Positions 1 through 7,969 of a stretch of DNA of 64,000 nucleotides are shown piece by piece. The DNA comes from Paenibacillus sp. OV219 (GTDB lineage Bacteria > Bacillota > Bacilli > Paenibacillales > Paenibacillaceae), in the NCBI RefSeq assembly GCF_900110075.1, contig NZ_FOCJ01000001.1, positions 248,001 to 312,000 on the forward strand, read 5' to 3'. Positions within the stretch are counted from its first letter, which is position 1, and each line of letters opens with the position of its first letter. The position numbers and the translations under genes are program-made. The notes beneath the pieces are model-generated. The model ran no database searches. It was not told the DNA's origin and saw nothing but the letters and a program-made list of their open reading frames with translations.

Positions 1-344
1 CGGAGAATCACTGGGGCACTTCGCGCGACCCGGAGAATATTCGCAAGCTGGTAGAAGCGGTCGATCATCCGAACTTCGGCATTCTGCTCCACTTCGAGAA
101 CTGGGATTCGGAGAAGGAGAACGGCGACCGTCTCTGTGCGAAATACGCATTCCATACGCATCTGGCGGCATGGGTTATTCCGAATTGCGATGAGAAGCTT
201 GCGCTTCTGGAGGAAGTCGGCTACAAAGGCCATCTTGGCATTGAACATCACTCGTCGAAGAACGAATATTCGCAAGTGGCATGGCAGTATGCGACTGCGC
301 GCAACACCTATAATCTGATGCAAGCCAAAAAGTTAGGGGTGTAA
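1..344 (+). CDS. Sugar phosphate isomerase/epimerase (3' part only)
   Basis: The reading frame is open from the window edge (first full codon at base 3) to a TAA at 342-344, giving about 113 C-terminal residues. The start ENHWGTSRDPENI, then GILLHFENW and the late GIEHHSSKNEYSQV, fit the C-terminal half of a xylose-isomerase-like TIM barrel (AP_endonuc_2 fold); the conserved His and Glu/Asp residues would bind a divalent metal. Such proteins isomerise or epimerise keto sugars or inositol derivatives in the cytoplasm. The gene ends 6 bp before a Gfo/Idh/MocA dehydrogenase, a classic pairing in sugar or inositol catabolic operons. The substrate cannot be read from this fragment. Confidence 0.75.
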   Translation, partial: ENHWGTSRDPENIRKLVEAVDHPNFGILLHFENWDSEKENGDRLCAKYAFHTHLAAWVIPNCDEKLALLEEVGYKGHLGIEHHSSKNEYSQVAWQYATARNTYNLMQAKKLGV

Positions 345-350
345 TCGAAG

Positions 351-1481
351 ATGGAGACGCGGAAAATCAGAATTGGTATTATCGGTGCGGGAATAATCAG
401 CAAGGAGCATTTGGAGAAATATGAGCAAATCGAAGGCGTGGAAGTCGTTGCCCTCTGTGACACCAATGAAATGCAGCTGAAGAAGATGGCGGAGCAATTC
501 GGCGTGCCGCATACCTATACTGATTTTCGTGAGCTGCTGCAGCGTGACGACCTCGACGCCGTTGACGTCTGCCTGCATAACAATCTGCACGCGCCGATTA
601 CGATTGCTGCACTGGAAGCGGGCAAGCATGTTTATTGCGAGAAGCCGATTGCCGGCTCCTATGCGGACGGGAAGGCGATGATTGATGCGGCGGAGCGTCA
701 TGGTAAAATGCTGCATGTCCAGCTGAGCTTCATCTATCAGATCGAAACAATGGCTGCGAAAATGTTGATCGACGAGGGCAAGCTTGGCAAGCTATATCAT
801 GCCCGGTCGACGGGTCATCGCAGACGCGGCCGTCCTTTTGTCGATGGTTATGCAACGAAGGAATTTAACCGCAAAGCTACCGCATCTGGCGGTGCTTTGT
901 TCGATATGGGCGTTTATCGCATCTCGCAGCTGCTCTACTTGATGGGCTTGCCGAAGGTGAAGACGATTACCGGCAAGACGTATCAAGAGGTTGCGATGGA
1001 TGAGAAACGTAGAGAAATAAGCGGATTTGACGTGGAAGAGCTCGGCGTTGGCTTCGTTCGTTTCGAAGGCGGGCTGACGCTGGATATTATCGAGGCTTGG
1101 GCGATTCATTTGAACGGCTTTGAAGGCAGCAGCCTCGTTGGGAATGTTGGCGGAGTGAGGCTCCCGGGGCATACAAGCCAGGGCGATACGCCGTTTAGCT
1201 ATCATACGCAGGTAGCGGACATGGATATGGATGCGACGTTCGATCTCGGCTATGCGAATTACCGCTGGCATCAGCTGCGTGACAATACCGATGCGTACGA
1301 TTCGTCGCAAAAGCATTGGATCGCGGCGCTTCAAGGCCGAGTCGAGCTGCTGCCAACCGCAGAGATTGCGCTGCAGACGATTCTTGTGAGCGAAGGCATC
1401 TATCTCTCTGATCGGTTGGAGCGGGAAGTGACAGCGGAAGAAGTTATTGAAGCTTCTGTGTCGACAGCGATCAAACTATAA
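351..1481 (+). CDS. Gfo/Idh/MocA family oxidoreductase
   Basis: A 376-residue protein, normal length for the family. The N-terminal Rossmann domain (about residues 1-125) opens with IGIIGAGIISKEHL, an NAD(P)-binding glycine loop, and carries the family signature CEKPIAG near residue 100, whose Glu-Lys-Pro lies close to the nicotinamide. The rest is the alpha/beta substrate domain. Members oxidise or epimerise sugars, inositols or amino sugars in the cytoplasm. It begins 6 bp after the TIM-barrel isomerase and is followed 78 bp later by a GH35 glycosidase, so it very probably processes the sugar that glycosidase releases. Exact substrate unknown. Confidence 0.9.
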   Translation: METRKIRIGIIGAGIISKEHLEKYEQIEGVEVVALCDTNEMQLKKMAEQFGVPHTYTDFRELLQRDDLDAVDVCLHNNLHAPITIAALEAGKHVYCEKPIAGSYADGKAMIDAAERHGKMLHVQLSFIYQIETMAAKMLIDEGKLGKLYHARSTGHRRRGRPFVDGYATKEFNRKATASGGALFDMGVYRISQLLYLMGLPKVKTITGKTYQEVAMDEKRREISGFDVEELGVGFVRFEGGLTLDIIEAWAIHLNGFEGSSLVGNVGGVRLPGHTSQGDTPFSYHTQVADMDMDATFDLGYANYRWHQLRDNTDAYDSSQKHWIAALQGRVELLPTAEIALQTILVSEGIYLSDRLEREVTAEEVIEASVSTAIKL

Positions 1482-1495
1482 ATTATAAATTCAGC

Positions 1496-1537
1496 TTGAG
1501 CTAGCTAGCTGCTAATTGAGTGGCTAGCTGGCTAGCG
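1496..1537. repeat. CTAG-rich imperfect palindrome
   Basis: Between the oxidoreductase and the GH35 gene, four CTAG tetranucleotides lie within about 36 bp as two GCTAGC-containing blocks separated by about 14 bp. The blocks are self-complementary and could pair as a hairpin just upstream of the GH35 ribosome-binding site (AGGAG at about 1544). It may limit readthrough or RNA decay. No T-run follows, so it is not a standard terminator. Confidence 0.4.
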
Positions 1538-1559
1538 TCAGTCAGGAGAATATATACGG

Positions 1560-3986
1560 ATGATTGAAATTCGAGATAAGCAAATCATGATTGACGGGAA
1601 GGCTACGCTCATTATGTGCGGCGAGGTTCATTATTACCGGCTGCAGCAGAGCGAGTGGCAGGATCGCATTGATAAGCTGAAGGATGCTGGCTGCAATGCG
1701 GTTGCTTCCTATGTGCCGTGGCTCTGTCATGAGCCCTTGGAAGGGCAGTTCGATCTGGATGGACATTCGCGGCCGGAGCTTGATCTTGGCGGATTTATTG
1801 ATCTATGCCGCGATAACGGACTGTATTTCTTTGTCCGCCCAGGCCCATTCATTATGGCGGAGATGAAGAACGAGGGTATCCCGTTCTGGGTATACGAGAA
1901 GCATCCGGAAGTGATTCCGTATGGCTGGGATGGAGCGGCGGCAACGACGCGCACGCTCGATTATTTGGCGCCGGGCTTCTTAGCGGCCACGCGCGATTGG
2001 TATGCTGCGGTTATGGCAGTGGTAGCTCCGCGCCTTTATGGATCGGCAGGAGGGAACATTATCGGTGTGCAGCTCGATAATGAGATCGGCATGCTCTCGT
2101 GGGTCAGCAATTGCCCCGACCTGACAGAGCATGTTGCTGCGGACTTCGCGGCATGGCTTGCTCGCAAGTATGATGACATTGCGCTGAGGCAGCGGTATCC
2201 GTTTGAGCTGGAGGATGCTGAAGTGCGGCTTGATGCTTTGCGTTCGCCGCAGGAGAGCTATTCGGCTGAGTTGATGCATGATCTGGGCTATTATATGCGG
2301 GATCGTTTCGCCCGCTATGTCGCTGTGCTTCGCGGCTATGCGGAGGAATTCGGCGTTCGCGATGTGCCGTTCTTCGTGAACATTCATGGCACAGGCGGCG
2401 GACGTGGATTCACGTATCCGATTGGTATCAGCCAGCTGTATGAAGCGTATACGCAGGCACCGGGCTATGTGTCCGGCTCCGATATTTATTTTGGAGATTT
2501 GACGATTAGTAACTTCCAAGACTTGTACTTGATTAACGGTTTCATGGACGCTGTTCATTTGCCTGATCAGCCGCTCACTTCGTTGGAATTCGAATGCGGC
2601 GACGGCAATTATGGCAACAACTTCGGCGGTCGCTACGATGTATCGGCAGCTGATTTCAAGACCCGGATGTGCATTGCGCAGGGTAATCGGATGATCAACT
2701 ACTACTTGCTAACTGGCGGCATCAATTACCGGATGGATCAGAAGCTCGGCGACGGTAATGACCGGGTCGCTTTTACAGGTGAGCGCCATGGCTTTGCAGC
2801 ACCGATCAGCCCGGAAGGCGAGCTCAATTATACGTATCCGCGCATGAAGCGCGCCATTCATACGATGATGGCAGTGAAGGATAAGCTTGCGGTCATGCGG
2901 GAAGAGCGGGACGCTGTCTCGTTCGCGTTCATACCTGACTATTACATGACAGAATATCGTTATCCGCAGAGTGAGCGAATGGCGGACATTGTAAGCAATA
3001 TCGAAGCGAATCGCAGCAGCGGCGGCTGGGAGATTATGGCGCGATCCATGCTGCTTGCTGGCTACAGGTTCAGCTCAGTCGATATCCAGAACAAGCTGCT
3101 TCTGCCGGAGCAGACGCCAGTGCTGGCTCTGCCATGCGCTCGATATCTGAGCGCAGACATTCAGCGGAAGCTTGCCGACTATGTGACGGCAGGCGGCGGA
3201 TTGCTGCTGTACGGCGAGGTGCCTCAGTATGACATGGAAGGCAAGTCGTGCACCGTTCTAAGCGATGCTCTCGGCATCCGCGTGCTGGGGGCAGCCCAGA
3301 ACGGACCGCATTCGTGGCCGTCCATTATGGCATGCGGTTGGGCAGCGGGGCGCCCAGAGGTACATACGCACTTCGCGCAGCATTTGGAGCCGGGATCGCA
3401 TGAGGTTATTATGCGGTTATATGATACCGACGTAGTATGCGGCGTAGACGCTCGTGTAGGCAAGGGACGTGCAATTGTTATTGCGGCGGCTTATAACAGC
3501 TGCGATGTTCAGTTGTTCCAGACAACGCTTGAACGATTGGGAGCAACGGCTGGCCTGACGCATGATCATCGGGACATGGGCTTGTTTACGACTTTAACCG
3601 TGAACGCTGATGGCGAGCGATTCCTGCATGTGCTCAACCTGGACGGCTTCGACAAGGAGTTTCATTTGTTCGAGAACGGCAAGAAACTACTTGGCGGGCA
3701 ACGGTTGCATATCGCTAGTAAAGACGGGGTCATGCTCCCGCTGAATGTGAGCTTTGGCGACGTGCGAATTGCGTATGCTACTGCGGAGATTGCGGAAGTG
3801 GCGGAGGATGCAATCCGCTTCCGGCTCACGCAGCCGCAGGACGTCATCGTATTTGTAACGGAGCGTGAAATCGCTGCGAGCGATGATTATTCGGTGGAGG
3901 AGCAAGGCGGTGCGAAGCTCGTCCGATCAGGTAAGCACGCGAAGGTGGACGACTCTCTAGTCGTCCGATTCGAAGCGACGAAGTAA
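1560..3986 (+). CDS. GH35-type beta-galactosidase-like glycoside hydrolase
   Basis: An 808-residue protein without a signal peptide, so cytoplasmic. The N-terminal TIM barrel (about residues 5-345) shows GH35 hallmarks: GEVHYYR near residue 21, VPWLCHEP near 52, FVRPGPFIMAE at 91-101, and GVQLDNEIG at 169-177, where Glu175 is the predicted acid/base. The nucleophile is probably Glu343 or Glu345 in SLEFECGDG. A Rossmann-like middle part and beta-rich C-terminal domains follow. GH35 enzymes remove non-reducing terminal beta-galactose from oligosaccharides. The ATG is preceded by AGGAG 11 bases upstream. It follows isomerase and oxidoreductase genes and precedes a beta-propeller glycosidase, which suggests a small operon for a plant-derived galactoside. 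The sugar actually cleaved is not proven. Confidence 0.85.
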   Translation: MIEIRDKQIMIDGKATLIMCGEVHYYRLQQSEWQDRIDKLKDAGCNAVASYVPWLCHEPLEGQFDLDGHSRPELDLGGFIDLCRDNGLYFFVRPGPFIMAEMKNEGIPFWVYEKHPEVIPYGWDGAAATTRTLDYLAPGFLAATRDWYAAVMAVVAPRLYGSAGGNIIGVQLDNEIGMLSWVSNCPDLTEHVAADFAAWLARKYDDIALRQRYPFELEDAEVRLDALRSPQESYSAELMHDLGYYMRDRFARYVAVLRGYAEEFGVRDVPFFVNIHGTGGGRGFTYPIGISQLYEAYTQAPGYVSGSDIYFGDLTISNFQDLYLINGFMDAVHLPDQPLTSLEFECGDGNYGNNFGGRYDVSAADFKTRMCIAQGNRMINYYLLTGGINYRMDQKLGDGNDRVAFTGERHGFAAPISPEGELNYTYPRMKRAIHTMMAVKDKLAVMREERDAVSFAFIPDYYMTEYRYPQSERMADIVSNIEANRSSGGWEIMARSMLLAGYRFSSVDIQNKLLLPEQTPVLALPCARYLSADIQRKLADYVTAGGGLLLYGEVPQYDMEGKSCTVLSDALGIRVLGAAQNGPHSWPSIMACGWAAGRPEVHTHFAQHLEPGSHEVIMRLYDTDVVCGVDARVGKGRAIVIAAAYNSCDVQLFQTTLERLGATAGLTHDHRDMGLFTTLTVNADGERFLHVLNLDGFDKEFHLFENGKKLLGGQRLHIASKDGVMLPLNVSFGDVRIAYATAEIAEVAEDAIRFRLTQPQDVIVFVTEREIAASDDYSVEEQGGAKLVRSGKHAKVDDSLVVRFEATK

Positions 3987-3991
3987 CAACG

Positions 3992-4025
3992 AAAGAAACC
4001 GACCCCTGTGGTCGGTTTCTTTTTG
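3992..4025 (+). terminator. Intrinsic terminator after the GH35 gene
   Basis: A 13-bp stem (3992-4004 with 4010-4022; core GAAACCGACC / GGTCGGTTTC), a five-base loop and a T-run end just downstream of the GH35 stop codon. It closes the isomerase-oxidoreductase-GH35 transcription unit. Confidence 0.9.
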
Positions 4026-4033
4026 TTCTATCC

Positions 4034-4133
4034 AGAGGAATGCATTTCACCTGATGAAGGGTACGGAGTACCTCACTTCCACGAAATATCGGTCAATTTC
4101 GCCAAAGAAGGGTAGTGAGTACCCCTCATCAGT
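4034..4133. repeat. Two or so diverged 51-bp repeat units
   Basis: GAAGGGTA starts at 4056 and again at 4107, exactly 51 bp apart, each followed by a GAGTACC half-palindrome and a spacer containing CGAAAT, TCAATTTCGCCAAA or close variants. A piece of a preceding spacer (GAGGAATGCA) is visible at about 4034. The unit length, the GGGTA...TACC core and the spacer match the 13-unit array at 51.87-52.51 kb. It lies between a terminator and the next gene and has no visible coding role. Confidence 0.75.
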
Positions 4134-4235
4134 CACCTCTAGCAAATCGGAGTCTCCTCTGAAATTATCTCTTGTCAAACTCACACCAGTAGGTGTACAA
4201 GTAAGGAGATTGAAAAAAATGGAAGGTGGTTAGGA

Positions 4236-5267
4236 ATGCAATTCCAAGCTCAAGTGGAGCATTTGAGAACGCCTCACAAATGGGGACGCCCGGTGCTGCA
4301 GGCTTCCGGAACGCCGGGACAATTCGATTCCTTGGCGGTCGATTGCCCATTCGTCTTCTACCATCACGATCAATTTCATATGATGTACATCGGATTTGAC
4401 GGCTCCGGCTATCAGACGGGACTTGCAGTTAGTGATAATCTGCTCGATTGGTCGCCGAAGGGGATTATGCTCGAACGCCTCCAGGGAAGCTCTCGCTGGG
4501 ACCATGTTGGAGCTGCTGGCTCGTGGCTATTGCTAGAGTCCAACGATTTGCACTCCGTTCCGCGGCTGAAGAAGCTGAACAACAAGTACTGGATGATCTA
4601 TCATTCGTACCCGGAAGTCGGCTATGAAGCTGGCGGTGCGGTCATGGGGCTCGCTTGGTGCGAGGATGAAGAACTGCTGCAATGGCACCGGCTAGACGAG
4701 CCAATCTTCACCTACGAGAACGGAGAGCCTTGGGAGCTAGGCGGTTTGTACAAATGCTGCGTTATCGTACATAACCACCAATACTACATGTTCTACAATG
4801 CAAAATGCACCGGTGAACCGTGGACGGAGGAGACGGGAATTGCAACCTCGACAGATCTAATTCACTGGACGCGTCACGCAAGCAACCCGATAATCGCTGT
4901 CAAACAAAGTACTCATTACAGTCAATTTTTCAGCGATCCTTGCGTGAAGTTCGACGATACGCAAGGCAGATGGGTGAACTTCGGATTCGGCTTTGACAGC
5001 CACCACGCGCAAGGGGCGCTTGCTGTATCAGACGACGATCTCCTGCACTGGTCCATTTACCCAGAACCTTGGATCAGCCATGGCTCACAGGGCGAGCTCG
5101 ACGAAACTCATGCGCACAAATCCTCCGTCATCTACTGGCGAGATACGCTGTATCACTTCTACTGCGCCTGCAGGCCGGCTCAAGAAGGGGACCGCGCCGT
5201 TATCCATTATGGCGAGAATAACCGAGAGTTCAGATGCATCACCGTCGCAACGAGCAAGCCACTTTAA
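4236..5267 (+). CDS. Five-bladed beta-propeller glycosidase/glycosylase
   Basis: A 343-residue cytoplasmic protein (no signal peptide). Repeating blade motifs recur, such as FDSLAVDCPFVFYHHDQFHMMY, GLAVSDNLLDWS, KYWMIYHSY, QYYMFYNAK, GIATSTDLIHWTRH and LAVSDDDLLHW. This SDDLxxW-type pattern is typical of the clan of GH32, GH43, GH62, GH68, GH117 and GH130. The early Asp (VDCP) and Glu residues in GEPWELGG and GELDETHAH are candidate catalytic residues. The ATG at 4236 follows a GG-rich site; an upstream ATG at 4219 runs into a stop at once. It sits behind a terminator, so probably has its own promoter. The clan is certain; the exact family (GH43, GH117 or GH130-like) is not settled. Confidence 0.75.
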   Translation: MQFQAQVEHLRTPHKWGRPVLQASGTPGQFDSLAVDCPFVFYHHDQFHMMYIGFDGSGYQTGLAVSDNLLDWSPKGIMLERLQGSSRWDHVGAAGSWLLLESNDLHSVPRLKKLNNKYWMIYHSYPEVGYEAGGAVMGLAWCEDEELLQWHRLDEPIFTYENGEPWELGGLYKCCVIVHNHQYYMFYNAKCTGEPWTEETGIATSTDLIHWTRHASNPIIAVKQSTHYSQFFSDPCVKFDDTQGRWVNFGFGFDSHHAQGALAVSDDDLLHWSIYPEPWISHGSQGELDETHAHKSSVIYWRDTLYHFYCACRPAQEGDRAVIHYGENNREFRCITVATSKPL

Positions 5268-5289
5268 AAGAGGTAATAGGAGGGCGAAT

Positions 5290-5637
5290 ATGAATCCGAT
5301 TTCTAACCAAATTGGCGGTGTCTTTATCCCCGTAAGTAATGTGGAACAAGCACGTGATTGGTATTGCGATATTTTAGGCTTGCCGACAGATGGTGAAATT
5401 TATTTTGGTCATATCTTTGTTCTACCAATGGAAGGACCAAACATTGTACTGGACAGCAAAATCTACGCTCCCGATCACATTTACAAAGTTCCTGCATTTC
5501 AATTCCGAACAGAAGATATTCATCAAGCCTATGCCTATATGCGGGCAAAAAATGTACAGTTGATAACTGATATCGAGAACGATCATTGGTTCAATTTCAA
5601 AGATCCAGACGGTAACTTATTGATGGTGTGCAAATAA
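5290..5637 (+). CDS. VOC family (glyoxalase/bleomycin-resistance-like) protein
   Basis: A 115-residue protein with the beta-alpha-beta-beta-beta modules of the vicinal oxygen chelate fold: GGVFIPVSNVEQARDWYCDILGL at the N-terminus, then YFGHIFVLPMEGPNIVL, and a C-terminal half ending NFKDPDGNLLMVCK, where FKDPDGN is the usual family ending. Such proteins act as glyoxalases, epimerases or dioxygenases, or bind drugs. The frame is open far upstream into the propeller gene, but the start is set by GGAGGG about 5 bases before the ATG at 5290. It lies 22 bp after the glycosidase and is probably co-transcribed. Function unassigned. Confidence 0.8.
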   Translation: MNPISNQIGGVFIPVSNVEQARDWYCDILGLPTDGEIYFGHIFVLPMEGPNIVLDSKIYAPDHIYKVPAFQFRTEDIHQAYAYMRAKNVQLITDIENDHWFNFKDPDGNLLMVCK

Positions 5638-5642
5638 CTCAA

Positions 5643-5693
5643 AAGGTCCGGTCACAGCTACCTATCATTAGGTGGCGTGGCCGGACCTTCTTC
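5643..5693. terminator. Bidirectional terminator between VOC and PhyH genes
   Basis: A long stem runs from AAGGTCCGGTCAC (5643-5655) to GTGGCCGGACCTT (5677-5689), extended inwards by GCTACCTA/TAGGTGGC around a TCAT loop. T-runs on both sides suit the convergent genes it separates. Confidence 0.85.
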
Positions 5694-5702
5694 CTGTTTC
5701 CA

Positions 5703-6386
5703 TTAGCCGCCGCAAACAACGAAAGCAGCGCCTGCCCATTCATAATCCGGGTCTTCCTTCGTGCCATCCTTGTACGTCGTAATGAGCGCCCATCGTTCTT
5801 TGCCGCTCACATTCGGATAAGAAGCGTGGAACAGCAGGTCATGGAAGATAACTGCATCACCTCGGCGCGCCTCGAAGTCGACGATCTTTTCCTCCGCAAT
5901 ATACTGCCTATCAATCCGATTGTCGAAACCAAGATCATCCGCTACTTCGCCGTCATGCGAAACCGTACCTTGTTGATGGCTGCCAGGAACGAGCCGTAGA
6001 CAACCGTTGTCCTTCACCGCATCATCAAGCGCGATCCAGACAGAGAATTTGTGACTGCCGTCCCAATAGGGATGATCCTGATGCCATGGGGAGCCGAAGT
6101 CAGTCGCTGCATTTTTTAGTACAACTTTATCGCTTAAGAAAATAATATGCCCCCCAATAATCTCTCTCAGAGCTTCAACTAGCTCAGGCTTAACGGTCGC
6201 CTGTTTGAAAAGTGGGCTTCGTAGCGTCATTCCGACGAGCACACCGGAAGGCCCTGTGTCATTTGCTTTCACTATGTTCACACATTCCGTTTTGAACGCT
6301 TCAACTTCTTCCTCCGTATACAACTGCCTCATGATGTAATAGCCTTCCTGATCGAACTGCTCCTTAACCGAACGTTTCACGATCAC
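5703..6386 (-). CDS. Phytanoyl-CoA dioxygenase (PhyH) family protein
   Basis: A 227-residue Fe(II)/2-oxoglutarate-dependent oxygenase. The facial triad is visible: His102 and Asp104 in WHQDHPYW and His187 in FHDLLFHAS; Arg198 (KERWALI) is placed to bind the 2-oxoglutarate carboxylate. The jelly-roll segment between them carries CLRLVPGSHQQG. Family members hydroxylate small molecules and secondary metabolites; the substrate here cannot be named. It is on the minus strand after a PAP2 phosphatase gene but separated from it by a terminator, so it should have its own promoter. A second, distinct PhyH protein lies at 18.5 kb. Confidence 0.85.
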   Translation of the reverse strand: MIVKRSVKEQFDQEGYYIMRQLYTEEEVEAFKTECVNIVKANDTGPSGVLVGMTLRSPLFKQATVKPELVEALREIIGGHIIFLSDKVVLKNAATDFGSPWHQDHPYWDGSHKFSVWIALDDAVKDNGCLRLVPGSHQQGTVSHDGEVADDLGFDNRIDRQYIAEEKIVDFEARRGDAVIFHDLLFHASYPNVSGKERWALITTYKDGTKEDPDYEWAGAAFVVCGG

Positions 6387-6441
6387 CTGAACTCACTCCC
6401 ATACACATGAAATGGATAGAATGCCAACTAAAAATGCAAAT

Positions 6442-6470
6442 AAAAAAGCAGATCCATCTCGGCTCTGCTT
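6442..6470 (-). terminator. Intrinsic terminator after the PAP2 gene
   Basis: Read on the minus strand, AAGCAGA (6470-6464) pairs with TCTGCTT (6453-6447) around an 11-base loop and runs into a T-stretch (6447-6442). It separates the PAP2 gene from the PhyH gene. Confidence 0.7.
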
Positions 6471-6519
6471 TCTCTAAGTTGAACTAATTCTATTAGGCTG
6501 TAGATATTCGCATCAGATG

Positions 6520-7158
6520 CTACATATTAGCTCGCTGCGGCATTGGCTTTGCTCTGCGGAAGAGCCCTACACGATCTGCTCGCGATACGAGGCGGTAGAA
6601 GATATCTGCAAGCAGGATGCCGCCGATCGCATCGAATAGGACATGCTGCTTCACGAAGAACGTCGATAGAATAATCGTAGTCGACATGCCGTAAATAAGC
6701 AATTGATTCAAGCGGCCACGGAACTTGCTCGTGTACAGAGCCTTCATCACGAGATAACTGGAGAAGCAATGAATGCTGGGGAAGCAGTTAAACGGCAAAT
6801 CCCGACCATATACGTAGCTGAGCAATCGCGTGAACGGGTCCGTTCCTGAGATCGCAGGGCGCGGCACTGTCGTCTGGAATACCATATAGATGCCATAGCA
6901 AGTCAAGGCGCAGATCACATACGTAATGAGCGTGCGGCGATAGACCGCGGGTTCTTTAATAAAGAAATAGATGAGACAAAGATAAATATAAAAAATCCAT
7001 ACAGAATACGGCAGCACGAATATTTTGACGAGTGGTATGGCGCGATCGAGATCGGTAACTAAGCTATATACTTGGGTGGTTGGCTTGTTGGTCATTGCAT
7101 ACAGCCAGCCCATCACCGGGAAAATAAGCATACTGATTAAAGGCACAAAGCGTTTCAT
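6520..7158 (-). CDS. PAP2 family membrane phosphatase
   Basis: About 212 residues with several hydrophobic segments, typical of a six-helix PAP2 protein in the cytoplasmic membrane. Phosphatase motifs are recognisable: TTVPRPAI (RP of motif 1), PFNCFPSIHCFSS (motif 2, with Ile where PSGH has Gly) and FVKQHVLFDAIGG (motif 3, His and Asp). PSIH-type members include lipid phosphatases and inositol phosphoceramide synthase-like transferases; the substrate is probably a lipid or prenyl phosphate. I place the start at the Met followed by KRFVPLI, because GGAGGGG lies directly upstream; an in-frame ATG at 7191 would add 11 residues without a ribosome site. Monocistronic. Confidence 0.75.
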   Translation of the reverse strand: MKRFVPLISMLIFPVMGWLYAMTNKPTTQVYSLVTDLDRAIPLVKIFVLPYSVWIFYIYLCLIYFFIKEPAVYRRTLITYVICALTCYGIYMVFQTTVPRPAISGTDPFTRLLSYVYGRDLPFNCFPSIHCFSSYLVMKALYTSKFRGRLNQLLIYGMSTTIILSTFFVKQHVLFDAIGGILLADIFYRLVSRADRVGLFRRAKPMPQRANM

Positions 7159-7285
7159 TGGCCCCTCCCTCACCTTATTCATGATGTTCATACTAGCAAG
7201 TCATCTAGCAATCTTGTAATAATAAGATATTGTGATAGAGGTTGCAAGTATAAAAAACAGACAAAATGCGAAGAGGGCGTAAAAA

Positions 7286-7969
7286 ATGGCAAAGATTGCG
7301 GTTGTTGATGACGAAGCGCACATTAGAGAGCTTGTTAAGCTTTATTTGAACGATGAAGGGTTCGATATTGCTGAGTTTGCAAATGGTGAAGCGGCTTGGA
7401 ATTATCTCTCCACTCACCAGGTTGATATGGTCATTCTCGACATTATGATGCCGCAGATGGATGGCTGGGAGCTGTGCCGCCGGATTCGCGCTTCAAGCGA
7501 CATGCCGATTCTGATGATTACGGCAAAAGGCGAGTCAGAGGAGAAAATCAAAGGGTTTCAGCTAGGCACCGACGATTATATGACGAAGCCGTTCGATCCG
7601 ATGGAGCTTGTCGTACGGGTGAAAGCACTGCTGCGGCGCTTCCGGATAACGGCGTCGCAATCGGTGCCGATTGGCAGGCTCGTGCTTGATCGCGCCAGCT
7701 ATCAGGTCATATATAAGGAATCCGGCGCTGCCGTGACGATCCCGCTGAAGGAATTCGAGCTGCTGTACAAACTTGCGAGCCATCCCGGTCAGCTGTATAC
7801 AAGGGCGACGCTAATTGAACAAATTTGGGGCTATGAGTATGAGGGGGATGAGCGGACGGTTGACGTACATATTAAGCGGCTTCGGGAACGATTCTCCGAG
7901 GAAGAGGCTGCCTTCCGCATCGTAACGCTGCGCGGCCTCGGCTACCGGCTTGAGGTGCTGCATGATTAA
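7286..7969 (+). CDS. OmpR/PhoB-type response regulator
   Basis: A 227-residue two-domain regulator. Residues 1-120 form the receiver domain, with the acidic pocket VVDDE (8-10), phosphoacceptor Asp52 in ILDIMMPQMDG, Thr in LMITAKG and Lys in MTKPFDP. Residues about 128-225 are a winged-helix DNA-binding domain containing LLYKLASHPGQLYTRATLIEQIWG and DVHIKRLRERF. Its gene overlaps the following histidine kinase gene by 8 bp, so the two form one translationally coupled unit. It probably controls the RND exporter located just behind, but no binding site could be assigned. Confidence 0.92.
   Translation: MAKIAVVDDEAHIRELVKLYLNDEGFDIAEFANGEAAWNYLSTHQVDMVILDIMMPQMDGWELCRRIRASSDMPILMITAKGESEEKIKGFQLGTDDYMTKPFDPMELVVRVKALLRRFRITASQSVPIGRLVLDRASYQVIYKESGAAVTIPLKEFELLYKLASHPGQLYTRATLIEQIWGYEYEGDERTVDVHIKRLRERFSEEEAAFRIVTLRGLGYRLEVLHD

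Noticed and set aside
4993-5289. Long N-terminal extension of the VOC protein into the propeller gene
   Set aside because: The extension overlaps a well-supported glycosidase in another frame, and the Shine-Dalgarno plus ATG at 5290 gives a standard-length VOC protein.
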